This document shows, in pieces, positions 20,371 through 30,906 of a stretch of DNA of 64,000 bases. The first letter of the stretch is position 1. Every line of letters starts with the position of its first letter. A program made the position numbers and the translations under genes. The stretch spans positions 2,203,475 through 2,267,474 of the forward strand of contig NZ_JAFEJK010000001.1 of the NCBI RefSeq assembly GCF_016888515.1. The letters run 5' to 3'. Below the pieces are notes generated by a model. That model was not told where the DNA came from, ran no database searches, and saw only the letters and a program-made list of their open reading frames with translations. This DNA is from Shimia biformata. Its GTDB lineage: Bacteria > Pseudomonadota > Alphaproteobacteria > Rhodobacterales > Rhodobacteraceae.

Positions 20371-20371
<1 letters not shown>
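19199..20371 (-). CDS. 16S rRNA m5C methyltransferase, RsmB/NSUN family
   Basis: The 390-residue protein has an N-terminal NusB-like helical region (TPGARVQAAIEALDEILAG, DRAAVRDLVFSGLRQRNSL) and a C-terminal SAM-dependent Rossmann domain. The SAM-binding loop is YCAGGGGKVLAMAA. The catalytic cysteines lie in DAPCSGSGTWRRSPD and YATCSLLRAEN, the two-cysteine arrangement of RNA m5C methyltransferases. The likely target is a cytosine of 16S rRNA. The start codon overlaps the guaB stop by one base (TGATG), so it is translated from the guaB message. It could equally be called RsmF-like; the N-terminal part favours RsmB. Confidence 0.87.
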
Positions 20372-22227
<1,856 letters not shown>

Positions 22228-24273
22228 ATGAGCAGCGATCCCCTTGTTATCTTTACCCCCTCGGGAAAACGCGGGCGGTTCCCGGTCGGCACGCCGATCC
22301 TGACGGCGGCGCGGCAGCTGGGCGTCGACCTCGACTCGGTCTGTGGCGGGCGCGGCATCTGCTCGAAATGCCAGATCACACCCTCGTTCGGTGAGTTCCC
22401 GAAACACGGCGTCACCTCGACCCCCGAGGCGCTGTCCGACTGGAACGCGGTCGAGGAACGCTACAAGTCCAAGCGCGGCATGATCGACGGCCGGCGGCTG
22501 GGTTGTCAGGCCACGGTAAAGGGCGACGTCGTGATCGACGTGCCGCCCGAAAGCCAGGTCCACCGCCAGGTCGTGCGCAAGGCCGCCACCGCCCGCGCCA
22601 TCACCATGGACCCGGCGACGCATCTTTACTTTGTCGAGGTGCAGGAACCCGACATGCACGAGCCAACCGGCGATCTGGAACGGCTGGAACGGGCTTTGAA
22701 GGACCAGTGGGGCATTGACGGAATCACGGCAGACCTCAGCATCCTGCGCCGGTTGCAACCGACGCTGCGCAAGGGCAACTGGCAGGTCACGGTCGCGCTG
22801 CATAAGGGCCATGACGATACAAGCCACCGTATCCTCGACATCTGGCCGGGTCTCTCGGAAACCCGCATCTACGGGCTTGCCATCGACCTTGGCTCGACCA
22901 CCATCGCCGCGCATCTCTGTGATCTCAGAAATGGCGACGTCAAGGCGTCCTCGGGCGTGATGAACCCGCAGATCCGCTTTGGCGAGGACCTGATGAGCCG
23001 GGTGTCATACGCGATGATGAACCCCGGCGGCGATCAGGAGATGACGCGCGCGGTGCGTGTGGCCATCAATGCGCTGACCGAAACCATCGCGGCCGAGGCC
23101 GGGATCGACCCGAACCAGATCCTGGAAACCGTGTTTGTCTGCAACCCGGTGATGCATCACCTGCTTCTGGGGATCGACCCGGTGGAACTGGGTCAGGCGC
23201 CTTTTGCGCTGGCCACGTCCGGCTCTGTCTCGCTGAACGCGCGCGAATTGGACCTGACCGCGATGAATGAAACCGCGCGGGTCTATGTGCTGCCTTGTAT
23301 CGCGGGCCATGTGGGGGCCGATGCCGCCGCGGTTGCACTCTCGGAGGAGCCGGGCAAGTCCGAAGACCTCGTGCTGGTGGTCGATGTCGGCACCAATGCC
23401 GAGATCCTTCTGGGCAACAAGACCCGCGTTCTGGCCTGTTCCTCGCCCACCGGTCCTGCGTTCGAGGGCGCGCAGATCAGTTCCGGCCAGCGCGCCGCGC
23501 CCGGTGCCATCGAGCGGGTCGAGATCGACCCCGTCACCAAGGAACCGCGCTTCCGCGTGATCGGGTCCGACCTCTGGTCCGACGATCCCGGTTTTGACGC
23601 CGCAACCGCCGTGACCGGGATCACCGGCATCTGCGGCTCGGGCATCATCGAGGCCGTGGCCGAGATGCGCCTTGCCGGGCTTCTGGACCCCAGCGGGCTG
23701 ATCGGGTCGGCGGCGCAGACCGGCACGCAGCGATGCGTCGCCGAGGGCCGGACCAACGCCTATGTGCTGCATGACGCCAGCGCGACAGGCGGCCCGCGCA
23801 TCACCGTCACCCAAAGCGACATCCGCGCGATCCAGCTGGCCAAATCCGCGCTTTATGCCGGGGCGCGGCTGCTGATGGACGAGATGGGCGTCGACACCGT
23901 CGACCGGATCGTCCTTGCCGGGGCCTTTGGAGCGCATATCTCCACCAGACATGCCATGGTTCTGGGCATGATCCCCGACGCCCCGCTGGACAAGGTCACC
24001 TCCGCCGGGAACGCCGCCGGCACCGGCGCGCGCATCGCCCTTTGCAACATCGCGGCGCGGGCCGAGATCGAGCGCGTGGTCGGTGAGATCACCAAGGTCG
24101 AAACCGCGATCGAACCCCGGTTCCAGGAACATTTCGTCGCCGCCAACGCCATCCCCCACGCCACCGCGCCCTTCCCCAACCTGATGCAGGTCGTCAGCCT
24201 GCCCGATGTGTCCTTCAACACCGGCGGCGGCGACGGGTCCGAAGGTGCACGCCGCAGGCGGCGGCGCAAGTAG
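22228..24273 (+). CDS. RACo-like ASKHA protein with [2Fe-2S] domain (corrinoid protein reactivator)
   Basis: The 681-residue protein begins with a ferredoxin domain whose cysteines C39, C45, C48 (VCGGRGICSKC) and C93 (LGCQATV) follow the C-x5-C-x2-C-xn-C pattern of a [2Fe-2S] cluster. A long DUF4445/ASKHA ATPase region follows with the phosphate loop AIDLGSTTIAAHL near residue 215 and further motifs VVDVGTNAEILLG and GICGSGIIEAVAEM. Such proteins (RACo, RamA-like) use ATP to reduce inactive cob(II)alamin back to cob(I)alamin on corrinoid proteins. The C-terminus ends in a run of arginines. ATG 22228 fits the domain start. The free-standing homocysteine methyltransferase at 61240 suggests the target is a split methionine synthase. 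Confidence 0.88.
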   Translation: MSSDPLVIFTPSGKRGRFPVGTPILTAARQLGVDLDSVCGGRGICSKCQITPSFGEFPKHGVTSTPEALSDWNAVEERYKSKRGMIDGRRLGCQATVKGDVVIDVPPESQVHRQVVRKAATARAITMDPATHLYFVEVQEPDMHEPTGDLERLERALKDQWGIDGITADLSILRRLQPTLRKGNWQVTVALHKGHDDTSHRILDIWPGLSETRIYGLAIDLGSTTIAAHLCDLRNGDVKASSGVMNPQIRFGEDLMSRVSYAMMNPGGDQEMTRAVRVAINALTETIAAEAGIDPNQILETVFVCNPVMHHLLLGIDPVELGQAPFALATSGSVSLNARELDLTAMNETARVYVLPCIAGHVGADAAAVALSEEPGKSEDLVLVVDVGTNAEILLGNKTRVLACSSPTGPAFEGAQISSGQRAAPGAIERVEIDPVTKEPRFRVIGSDLWSDDPGFDAATAVTGITGICGSGIIEAVAEMRLAGLLDPSGLIGSAAQTGTQRCVAEGRTNAYVLHDASATGGPRITVTQSDIRAIQLAKSALYAGARLLMDEMGVDTVDRIVLAGAFGAHISTRHAMVLGMIPDAPLDKVTSAGNAAGTGARIALCNIAARAEIERVVGEITKVETAIEPRFQEHFVAANAIPHATAPFPNLMQVVSLPDVSFNTGGGDGSEGARRRRRRK

Positions 24274-24355
24274 CAACCGCATCCCTGCGTCCGCCATTTG
24301 GCGCAGATGGGCTATTGACGCCCCTCGTGCCTTTGGCTACCTCACGCTCACAGCG

Positions 24356-24429
24356 GCGGGTATGGTGAAAAGGTATCACGCGAGCTTCCCAAGCTTAAGT
24401 TACGGGTTCGATTCCCGTTACCCGCTCCA
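24356..24429 (+). tRNA. tRNA-Gly (anticodon CCC)
   Basis: The acceptor stem GCGGGTA (24356-24362) pairs with TACCCGC (24419-24425), followed by discriminator T and encoded CCA. The D arm is GTGA/TCAC with an AAAGGTA loop, the anticodon loop is TTCCCAA with CCC at 24388-24390, and the T arm is ACGGG/CCCGT around TTCGATT. The anticodon stem CGAGC/GCTTA has a mismatch at its outer pair (C with A), which is unusual but leaves four pairs. It would read GGG codons. Confidence 0.93.
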
Positions 24430-24456
24430 AAAACTTCCCAGCACGACCGAGGCCCC

Positions 24457-24930
24457 ATGGACCTGCCCTATCACAAGCCCCTGACCCAGCAACATCTGCG
24501 CGGGTTCGGGATCGAAGAGCCTTGGCCCTTTGGCATCGGCGGGCGGGTGATGTTTTCGGAACTGGACCCGCTCAATCACGTCAACAACCGGTCCTACCTG
24601 GCCTGGTTCGAAAACGTGCGCATCGCCTATTTTGCCGATTACGGGCTGGACGACACCCAAGGTCCGAATCCACGCTGGGTTTTGCGTGCAACATCAGTCG
24701 ATTACCGCAAAGAGTTGAAGTTGCACACCGATTATGTCGTGACCGCCCGCACCACCCGCTTGGGGCGCACGTCCTTTACCATGGATCACGCGGTCTGGTC
24801 CGCTGGCGGCCTGGCGACATTTGCCACCGCCACCATTGTCGCGGTGGCTGCCGACGGATCAGGCGCAGAGCCGCTGACCGAGGCGACCCGGCAGGTTCTG
24901 ATTGCCCGGGACGGCGCCGGAACCGTCTGA
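24457..24930 (+). CDS. Acyl-CoA thioesterase, 4HBT hotdog family
   Basis: The 157-residue protein is a single hotdog-fold domain of the 4-hydroxybenzoyl-CoA thioesterase type. The signature is FSELDPLNHVNNRSYLAWFENVR near residues 33-55, where the aspartate acts in thioester hydrolysis, followed by SVDYRKELKLHTDYVVTA strands. It hydrolyses an acyl-CoA whose chain cannot be inferred. It lies 27 bases after the tRNA-Gly gene and converges with pgi, leaving three bases between the two stop codons. Confidence 0.85.
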   Translation: MDLPYHKPLTQQHLRGFGIEEPWPFGIGGRVMFSELDPLNHVNNRSYLAWFENVRIAYFADYGLDDTQGPNPRWVLRATSVDYRKELKLHTDYVVTARTTRLGRTSFTMDHAVWSAGGLATFATATIVAVAADGSGAEPLTEATRQVLIARDGAGTV

Positions 24931-24933
24931 CCC

Positions 24934-26532
24934 TTACCCGTTTTTCCTGATAAATTCCAGCACCTTGGACGTCGACCCTGATGTGCCTTGTGGCAGGTCC
25001 GCGCCCTCGACAGCGGGCAGGAAGGAATTGGCAAGTTCCTTGCCCAGCTCAACCCCCCACTGGTCATAGGAGTTGATGTCAAGGATCGCCCCCTCGACAA
25101 AGACCCGGTGTTCATAAAGCGCGATGATCTGGCCCAGCACAAAGGGCGTCAGGCTGGGGTACACCAGCGTGGTCGAGGGCCGGTTGCCCGGAAAGACGCG
25201 GTGGCGTGCCAGCATCGTCAGCCGGTCGCCCGTCACGCCCTTGGCCTCAAGCTGACCGCGGGCTTCGGCTTCGGACCGACCTTTCAACAACGCTTCGGAT
25301 TGCGCCAGGCAATTGGCGACCAACGCGGCGTGATGGGCGGCCAGTTCGGGTTCGTGGCCCTTCGCACCGACGAGGAATTCGCAGGGAATGTCCGCCGTGC
25401 CCTGGTGGATCAGCTGGTAAAACGCGTGCTGGCCATTGGTGCCGGGTTCACCCCAGACAACCGGGCCGCTGACACAATCCAGCGCATCCCCGGCCCGCGT
25501 CACCCGCTTGCCGTTTGATTCCATTTCAAGCTGTTGCAGATAGGCCGGCAGCCGCAGCAGGCGTTGTTCGTAGGGCAACACTGCGCGGGTGGCATAGCCG
25601 CAGACCTGGTGGTGCCAGACCCCGGTCAGCGCCAGCAGGACCGGGATATTCTGGTCAATCGGCGCGCTGCGGAAATGGCGGTCCATTGCCTGCCCGCCGC
25701 GCAGGAAATCGCGGAACCCCTCTGGCCCAATTGCCAGCATCAGCGACAGGCCAATCGGCCCCCACATGGAATAACGCCCGCCGACCCAGTCCTCGAAGCC
25801 AAAGACCCGCTCTGGCGGGATGCCGAATTTCGCGGTCTCATCCTCGGCGGTGGAAATCGCCACAAAGCGCGAGATCGCGTCCGACGACCGCGCCTCGGCC
25901 CAGGCCAGCGCCGAGCGCGCGTTCATCATGGTTTCCTGGGTGGTGAAGGTTTTTGAGGCGACAATGAACAGCGTGGTGGCCGCGTCCAGACCTGCAAGCG
26001 TATCCGCCAGATCCGCCCCGTCGACATTGGAAATGAAGTGACAGCGCGGACCTTTGGCAAAGGGTTTCAGCGCAATCGCCGCCATCGCCGGGCCAAGATC
26101 CGAGCCGCCGATGCCGATATTGACCACATCGGTAATCTTGCCCGTCTCGGGCCAGGTTCCGGCGATCACCTGTTCGGCAAAAGCCTCCATCCGCGCCAGC
26201 ACGTCACGCACGCCGGGCATGACGTCGGCACCGTCCACCGTGACCGGCCCGCCATCAAGGTTGCGCAGTGCGGTATGCAGCACGGCGCGATCCTCGGTCA
26301 GGTTGATTTTCTCACCGGCAAACATCGCGTCGCGCTTGGCCTCGACCCCGGTTTGGCGCACCAGATCCAGCAGCGCGGCGCGGGTCTGGTCGTCGATATT
26401 GGTCTTGGAATAGTCAAACAGCAGCCCGTCGGCCGTGACCGAGAACGCATCGGCCCGGCCTGCATCGTCAAACAGCGACATCATCGCGCGATCCGCCACA
26501 CGCGATTGCATTTCTTTCAGGTTTTCGAACAT
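24934..26532 (-). CDS. pgi: Glucose-6-phosphate isomerase
   Basis: The 532-residue enzyme interconverts glucose 6-phosphate and fructose 6-phosphate. It shows NIGIGGSDLGPAMA, IVASKTFTTQETMMNA, the GGRYSMWGPIGLSLMLAIG sugar-phosphate signature and the C-terminal QWGVELGK segment with the catalytic lysine. Pgi is third in the zwf-pgl-pgi operon; its ATG at 26532 follows the pgl stop (TAA 26536-26534) with one base between. In Rhodobacteraceae, where phosphofructokinase is often absent, this enzyme mainly serves to recycle fructose 6-phosphate into the Entner-Doudoroff route (general knowledge, not shown by this sequence). Confidence 0.96.
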   Translation of the reverse strand: MFENLKEMQSRVADRAMMSLFDDAGRADAFSVTADGLLFDYSKTNIDDQTRAALLDLVRQTGVEAKRDAMFAGEKINLTEDRAVLHTALRNLDGGPVTVDGADVMPGVRDVLARMEAFAEQVIAGTWPETGKITDVVNIGIGGSDLGPAMAAIALKPFAKGPRCHFISNVDGADLADTLAGLDAATTLFIVASKTFTTQETMMNARSALAWAEARSSDAISRFVAISTAEDETAKFGIPPERVFGFEDWVGGRYSMWGPIGLSLMLAIGPEGFRDFLRGGQAMDRHFRSAPIDQNIPVLLALTGVWHHQVCGYATRAVLPYEQRLLRLPAYLQQLEMESNGKRVTRAGDALDCVSGPVVWGEPGTNGQHAFYQLIHQGTADIPCEFLVGAKGHEPELAAHHAALVANCLAQSEALLKGRSEAEARGQLEAKGVTGDRLTMLARHRVFPGNRPSTTLVYPSLTPFVLGQIIALYEHRVFVEGAILDINSYDQWGVELGKELANSFLPAVEGADLPQGTSGSTSKVLEFIRKNG

Positions 26533-26533
26533 G

Positions 26534-27205
26534 TTACTTCGCCCAATGAATAACTGCGCCGTCCAGAACGGCATGGATCGGAGCCTCTTCCGGCGGCAGG
26601 TGAAGCGCGGTTTCAATTGCCTTGCGCTTGTCCTCGCCGGTGATCACGACATGTTTGCGGATCGCCCCGTTCAAGACGCGCGCCGACAGGGTGATGCGGC
26701 GGTCCGGCAGGTCGTCGCGGCGGATGGGAACAAGGATCGGCGCATCCTCGGCCAGCGCCTGTTCCAGCCCCTCGGCGCCGGGGAACAGTGACGCGGTGTG
26801 CATGTCCGCGCCCATGCCCAGAAGCAGCACCGCAACGGGCAGTTCCGGGGCGATCTGGCTTTCGACCTCGGCCAGAACCTCGTCCGCGCTATGGGCCGGG
26901 GTATAGAGCGGCAGGAACCGCGCCGCCGCCGCCCGCGCCGTGATAAGACGGTCCTTGACCAGCCGCGCGTTCGAACGTTCGTGATCCTCGGGCACCCAGC
27001 GTTCGTCGGTCAGAACCACATCCACCCGGTCCCAGTCGATGTCAGCCGCACAAAGCGCGTCAAAGATCGGCCCCGGCGTGGTCCCGCCGGGCACCGCCAG
27101 AAGGACACGATCCTCGTGCCGCAGCGCATCCGCCAGATCCGCCGCCAGCCGTTGTGCAAGATCGATCGCAAGGATGTCGCGATCGGCATAGGTTTCGAAT
27201 TTCAT
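26534..27205 (-). CDS. pgl: 6-phosphogluconolactonase
   Basis: The 223-residue protein hydrolyses 6-phosphogluconolactone. It matches the DevB-type family: VLLAVPGGTTPGPIFDAL near the N-terminus, VVLTDERWVPEDHERSNARLVK, and VLLLGMGADMHTASLFPGAEGL, where the family usually has GMGXDGH. The start is fixed by context: ATG 27205 overlaps the zwf stop as ATGA, so the frame open further upstream is not used. It is followed by pgi after one base. Confidence 0.95.
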   Translation of the reverse strand: MKFETYADRDILAIDLAQRLAADLADALRHEDRVLLAVPGGTTPGPIFDALCAADIDWDRVDVVLTDERWVPEDHERSNARLVKDRLITARAAAARFLPLYTPAHSADEVLAEVESQIAPELPVAVLLLGMGADMHTASLFPGAEGLEQALAEDAPILVPIRRDDLPDRRITLSARVLNGAIRKHVVITGEDKRKAIETALHLPPEEAPIHAVLDGAVIHWAK

Positions 27206-28650
27206 TGGCCGATACTCCGCCATTCACGGCCGTCGCGACGGATCAGGAGCGATGCGTCATCCGGCCCGTTTGTAAAGGAATCATAGGGTTTCGGGACGTC
27301 GCCGCGCGCCTCCCAGCCCTTGATGATGGGATCGGTCCAGGCCCAGGCGGCCTCGACCTCGTCATTGCGCATGAACAGGGTCTGGTTGCCCCGGATCACG
27401 TCCATGATCAGCCGTTCATAGGCATCCGGCGCGTCCGCCTCGGGCCCCAGCGCCTCGGCGAAACTCATGTCCAGCGGCACGTCGATCAGCCGCATGCCGC
27501 CCGGCCCCGGTTCCTTGATGGTCACATCCAGCGTGATGCCCTCATCGGGCTGCAACTGGATCGTCAGCTCGTTGTTGTGACGCCCGGAATCGGGACCAAA
27601 GATCGAATGCGGCGCGTCCTTGAACACCACGGTGATCTGGCTGTCGCGCGCCTTGAGCCGCTTGCCCGTGCGCAGATAGAACGGCGTCCCCGCCCATCGC
27701 CAGTTCGACACATGGGTCTTGATGGCGATGAAGCTTTCGGTTTTCGATCGGTCGTTGCCGACGTCCTCGCGATAGCTTTTGACCCCATCGGCGGCCGTGT
27801 ACTGACCCCGGATGATGTGATGCGGCTGGACCGGTTCCAGCGCGCGGATGACCTTCAGCTTTTCGTCGCGCACCGCGTCGGGGTCGAATTTCGCAGGCGG
27901 CTCCATCGCGATCAGGCACAAGAGTTGCATCAGGTGGTTCTGCATCATGTCGCGCATCGCCCCGGCGCGGTCATAATAGGCGCCGCGCCCGCCAACACCG
28001 ACGGTTTCGGCGACCGTGATCTGGATATGGTCGACATATTGCGCGTTCCACAAGGGTTCGAACAGCATGTTGCCGAACCGCACCGCCATCAGGTTCTGGA
28101 CGGTTTCCTTGCCCAGGTAATGGTCGATCCGGTAGATCTGGCCCTCGTCGAAATACCCCGCCAGTTCCCGGTTCAGCGCCCGCGCCGAATCGAGGTCATG
28201 ACCAAAGGGTTTTTCCACCACGATCCGGGACTCGCTGTCGGCCAGCCCCGCCGCCTGCAGCCGCCGGGCAATATCCCCGAACAGGCTTGGCCCGACCGAG
28301 AGGTAAAACGCCCGGATACGCCCCGGTTCCAGCATGTCGGCCAGTTCCTGCCAGCCGTCTTCGCCCAGAACATCGACGCGGACATAGTGTATTTGCTGAA
28401 GAAAGGCGGAAATAGCGCTGTCATCGCCGGGAACGTCCAGATGTTCCTTCAGCGCCGCGCGCACCTCGTCACGATAGCCCGCATCGCCAAGGTCGCCACG
28501 CGCCACGCCGATCACCCGGCTGGGCGACGGCATCTGGCCCGCGCAGAAGCGCTTGAACAGCGCAGGCAGGATCTTGCGCCGGGCCAGATCCCCTGTCCCG
28601 CCGAAAATGATCAGGTCGAATGCCTCGACCGGGATGATCCGAGAAACCAT
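27202..28650 (-). CDS. zwf: Glucose-6-phosphate 1-dehydrogenase
   Basis: The 482-residue enzyme oxidises glucose 6-phosphate to the lactone with NADP or NAD. The nucleotide-binding FGGTGDLARRKILPALF loop is near residue 16, and the active-site signature is RIDHYLGKETVQN. ATG 28650 is chosen because AGGGG lies about six bases upstream; the TTG at 28680 is less likely. It is the first gene of zwf-pgl-pgi. The 175-base divergent region to the radical SAM gene carries two palindromic candidate operators at 28705-28749. Confidence 0.96.
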   Translation of the reverse strand: MVSRIIPVEAFDLIIFGGTGDLARRKILPALFKRFCAGQMPSPSRVIGVARGDLGDAGYRDEVRAALKEHLDVPGDDSAISAFLQQIHYVRVDVLGEDGWQELADMLEPGRIRAFYLSVGPSLFGDIARRLQAAGLADSESRIVVEKPFGHDLDSARALNRELAGYFDEGQIYRIDHYLGKETVQNLMAVRFGNMLFEPLWNAQYVDHIQITVAETVGVGGRGAYYDRAGAMRDMMQNHLMQLLCLIAMEPPAKFDPDAVRDEKLKVIRALEPVQPHHIIRGQYTAADGVKSYREDVGNDRSKTESFIAIKTHVSNWRWAGTPFYLRTGKRLKARDSQITVVFKDAPHSIFGPDSGRHNNELTIQLQPDEGITLDVTIKEPGPGGMRLIDVPLDMSFAEALGPEADAPDAYERLIMDVIRGNQTLFMRNDEVEAAWAWTDPIIKGWEARGDVPKPYDSFTNGPDDASLLIRRDGREWRSIGQ

Positions 28651-28704
28651 GTCAGCCCCTGCTCCAAGCCCCGAATTCAAAGGGCCGTGCGTGGCCCCGG
28701 CAAA

Positions 28705-28749
28705 ATGTTAGCGCAAACATACACAGTTTCGCCCGGTTCACAACTGTGT
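28705..28749. promoter_or_regulatory. Candidate operators in the zwf promoter region
   Basis: The bases ATGTTAGCGCAAACAT (28705-28720) form a near-perfect palindrome with one mismatched pair, of the NNTGTTAGCGCNAACA style bound by LacI-family repressors. It lies 55 bases upstream of the zwf start. Immediately beyond, ACACAGTT (28721-28728) and AACTGTGT (28742-28749) form a perfect 8-base inverted repeat with a 13-base spacer. The regulator is not encoded nearby. Either site could also serve the divergent gene at 28826. Confidence 0.55.
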
Positions 28750-28825
28750 CAATCGCCACGGGGCGGGTTTTCTTCCGCGCCCGTCGAAGTTAGCTGTTTT
28801 TGACAAAGTCGATCCGGGGAGAAGT

Positions 28826-29767
28826 ATGAAGGATACCGCCAATCACGGCAAGTTTCGCGACCCGTACGTGACCGCCGACGGGGATCAGCGCGCCTCGGTG
28901 GCGCTGAGCGATCCGCAGACGCTCTGGTTCAATACCGGGACGCTGTGCAACATCGAATGCGTGAACTGCTATATCGAAAGCAGCCCGACCAATGACGCGC
29001 TTGTTTATCTGTCGGCGGATGAGGTGGTGGGCTTTCTGGACCAGCTTGAGGCGCGGAACTGGCAGGTGCGCGAGATCGGGTTTACCGGCGGCGAACCCTT
29101 CATGAACCCCGAGATGATCGACATGGCGCGGCTGTCGCTGGAACGCGGATACGAGGTTCTGATCCTGACCAATGCCATGCTGCCGATGATGCGGCCAACG
29201 GTGCAGACCGGGCTTCTGGCGCTGCGGGACGCCTACGGCGACAAGCTGACCCTGCGGGTATCGCTGGACCACTGGTCCGCCCCCCATCACGACGCGCTGC
29301 GCGGCGCGGGCGGGTTCGACAAGACCCTGCGCGGCATGGACTGGCTGTGCGACAACGGGTTTCACATGGCCGTCGCGGGGCGCAGCATCTGGGAAGAAAC
29401 CGACGCCGACACCCGCGCCGGGTTCGCGCGGCTGTTTGCCGACCGGGGCTATGACATCGACGCCTTTGATCCCGGCCGTACCGTGATCTTCCCCGAGATG
29501 GATGAAACTGTCGAAGTTCCAGAAATTACAACGGCTTGCTGGGGTATCCTCAACAAGTCGCCAAGTGATGTCATGTGCGCCTCGTCGCGCATGGTGGTCA
29601 AGCACAAGGGCGCCAAAAAGCCCAGCGTGATCGCCTGCACCCTGCTGCCCTACGATCCGCAATTCGATCTGGGCGAAACGCTTGAGCAGGCCGAGCGCGA
29701 CGTCATGCTGAACCACCCCCATTGCGCCAAGTTCTGCGTTCTGGGCGGGGCCAGCTGTTCCGCCTAG
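28826..29767 (+). CDS. Uncharacterised radical SAM protein
   Basis: The 313-residue protein has the radical SAM cluster motif C-x3-C-x2-C in GTLCNIECVNCYIES near residues 39-46 and the FTGGEPFMNPEM SAM-binding segment. Several further cysteines near the C-terminus (ACWG, MCASS, IACTLL, CAKFCVLGGASC) could bind an auxiliary cluster, as in SPASM-type enzymes. The substrate is unknown. It is transcribed divergently from zwf and ends convergently with the DUF2855 gene, the two sharing the palindrome CTAG that provides a TAG stop on each strand. Confidence 0.82.
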   Translation: MKDTANHGKFRDPYVTADGDQRASVALSDPQTLWFNTGTLCNIECVNCYIESSPTNDALVYLSADEVVGFLDQLEARNWQVREIGFTGGEPFMNPEMIDMARLSLERGYEVLILTNAMLPMMRPTVQTGLLALRDAYGDKLTLRVSLDHWSAPHHDALRGAGGFDKTLRGMDWLCDNGFHMAVAGRSIWEETDADTRAGFARLFADRGYDIDAFDPGRTVIFPEMDETVEVPEITTACWGILNKSPSDVMCASSRMVVKHKGAKKPSVIACTLLPYDPQFDLGETLEQAERDVMLNHPHCAKFCVLGGASCSA

Positions 29768-30825
29768 AGCGTGATCACATGGCCGTCACGCGGGTTGGCG
29801 CGGCCCGACGCCAGCGCGTCATAGACCGGCCCGACCGCGTCGATCCCGGTATGATGGCGCAACTCCATCCACGATCCCGCATCCGCCGCCAGCCGTTTCC
29901 AGGCCGCTGAAATCCGGCGCTCGATCTCGCCCGGTCCCCAGTCGGCGCGGCGTTTCTCGATCTGCGCCGGGGCAAAGAAGAACTGCGGGCGCGGCCCGGC
30001 CAGCACCTGTTTCGGGTTGAACTGGTCCCAATGGCTGGTGCCGACAGCCGCGGAATGGCGCAGGAGGTCGTCAAAATGGGCATGCAGCCGCTGTTTCACA
30101 TCCGCATTCCCGGCCATGTCGACATAGACAGACGGCACCCGGTCCAGCGTTTCGATGTCGTCATAGGTCACCACCTGATCGCAGGTGCCCAAGCCTTCGA
30201 CAAAGGCGCGGTTCCGGTCGCTGGTCAGGCCCACCACCTTCACCGGGCGGTCCGCGATTTCCGACAGATAGGCGCAGAGCCCAAGACCTGTTTTGGATGA
30301 GGAAGACCCGACAATTACTTGTTCTGCCTCAAAAAACGCATTGTCCTGCAACCAGTCCGAGATCAGATAGGACGTCGCAAGCAACGGTTGCAGCAGCGCC
30401 TGTACCCCTTCGGCATCCGCCTCGCCCTCGCGGACCTCGACATAGCGGTTATAGACCGGCGGCAACTCGGCGCGATGGGGTGCGCGGTCGGTGACGACTT
30501 TGCCCGTCCGTTCCGGCAGCATCACCAGTTCCTCGGCTGGCGGCCAGAAGCCATAAAGCCGGGTGCCCACCGTCAGGTCATCGCTGCGGCTTTCGACAAC
30601 CTCGGCAAAGCCCCAGACCGGCACCAGCCCCTGCCCGTCGATCCCGGTGGGAAAGAAGCTCCAATAGCCGATGGCAAAGCCGGACGCGGCATAGGTGACA
30701 TTATTGGCCGTCAGCGCAAACCGCCGGATCGCGGCCCGTGCCTCACCGTCCTTCAGCGGCGGTGACGGCTGTTCGTCCATGGATGTCTGCGCGATCTGCG
30801 CCTGTGTGACCAGAAACCGTTTCAT
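29764..30825 (-). CDS. DUF2855 family protein
   Basis: The 353-residue protein belongs to DUF2855, relatives of medium-chain dehydrogenase/reductases without the usual zinc site. Visible parts are the N-terminal strands MKRFLVTQAQIAQTSMDE, the GYWSFFPTG and VPVWGFAEVVESR segments, and a nucleotide-binding-like VIVGSSSSKTGLGLCAYLSE loop. The reaction is unknown. ATG 30825 has GGAGGG about five bases upstream; the open frame to 30870 is not needed. Its TAG stop overlaps the TAG of the radical SAM gene in a CTAG palindrome. Confidence 0.85.
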   Translation of the reverse strand: MKRFLVTQAQIAQTSMDEQPSPPLKDGEARAAIRRFALTANNVTYAASGFAIGYWSFFPTGIDGQGLVPVWGFAEVVESRSDDLTVGTRLYGFWPPAEELVMLPERTGKVVTDRAPHRAELPPVYNRYVEVREGEADAEGVQALLQPLLATSYLISDWLQDNAFFEAEQVIVGSSSSKTGLGLCAYLSEIADRPVKVVGLTSDRNRAFVEGLGTCDQVVTYDDIETLDRVPSVYVDMAGNADVKQRLHAHFDDLLRHSAAVGTSHWDQFNPKQVLAGPRPQFFFAPAQIEKRRADWGPGEIERRISAAWKRLAADAGSWMELRHHTGIDAVGPVYDALASGRANPRDGHVITL

Positions 30826-30906
30826 CAAACCCTCCCGTTTTGCCGCCAACTCTAGCGGCAAAATCGGCAAGGGCGATCAAAACCCAAAGGGACGTGGCGT
30901 CAGCGG

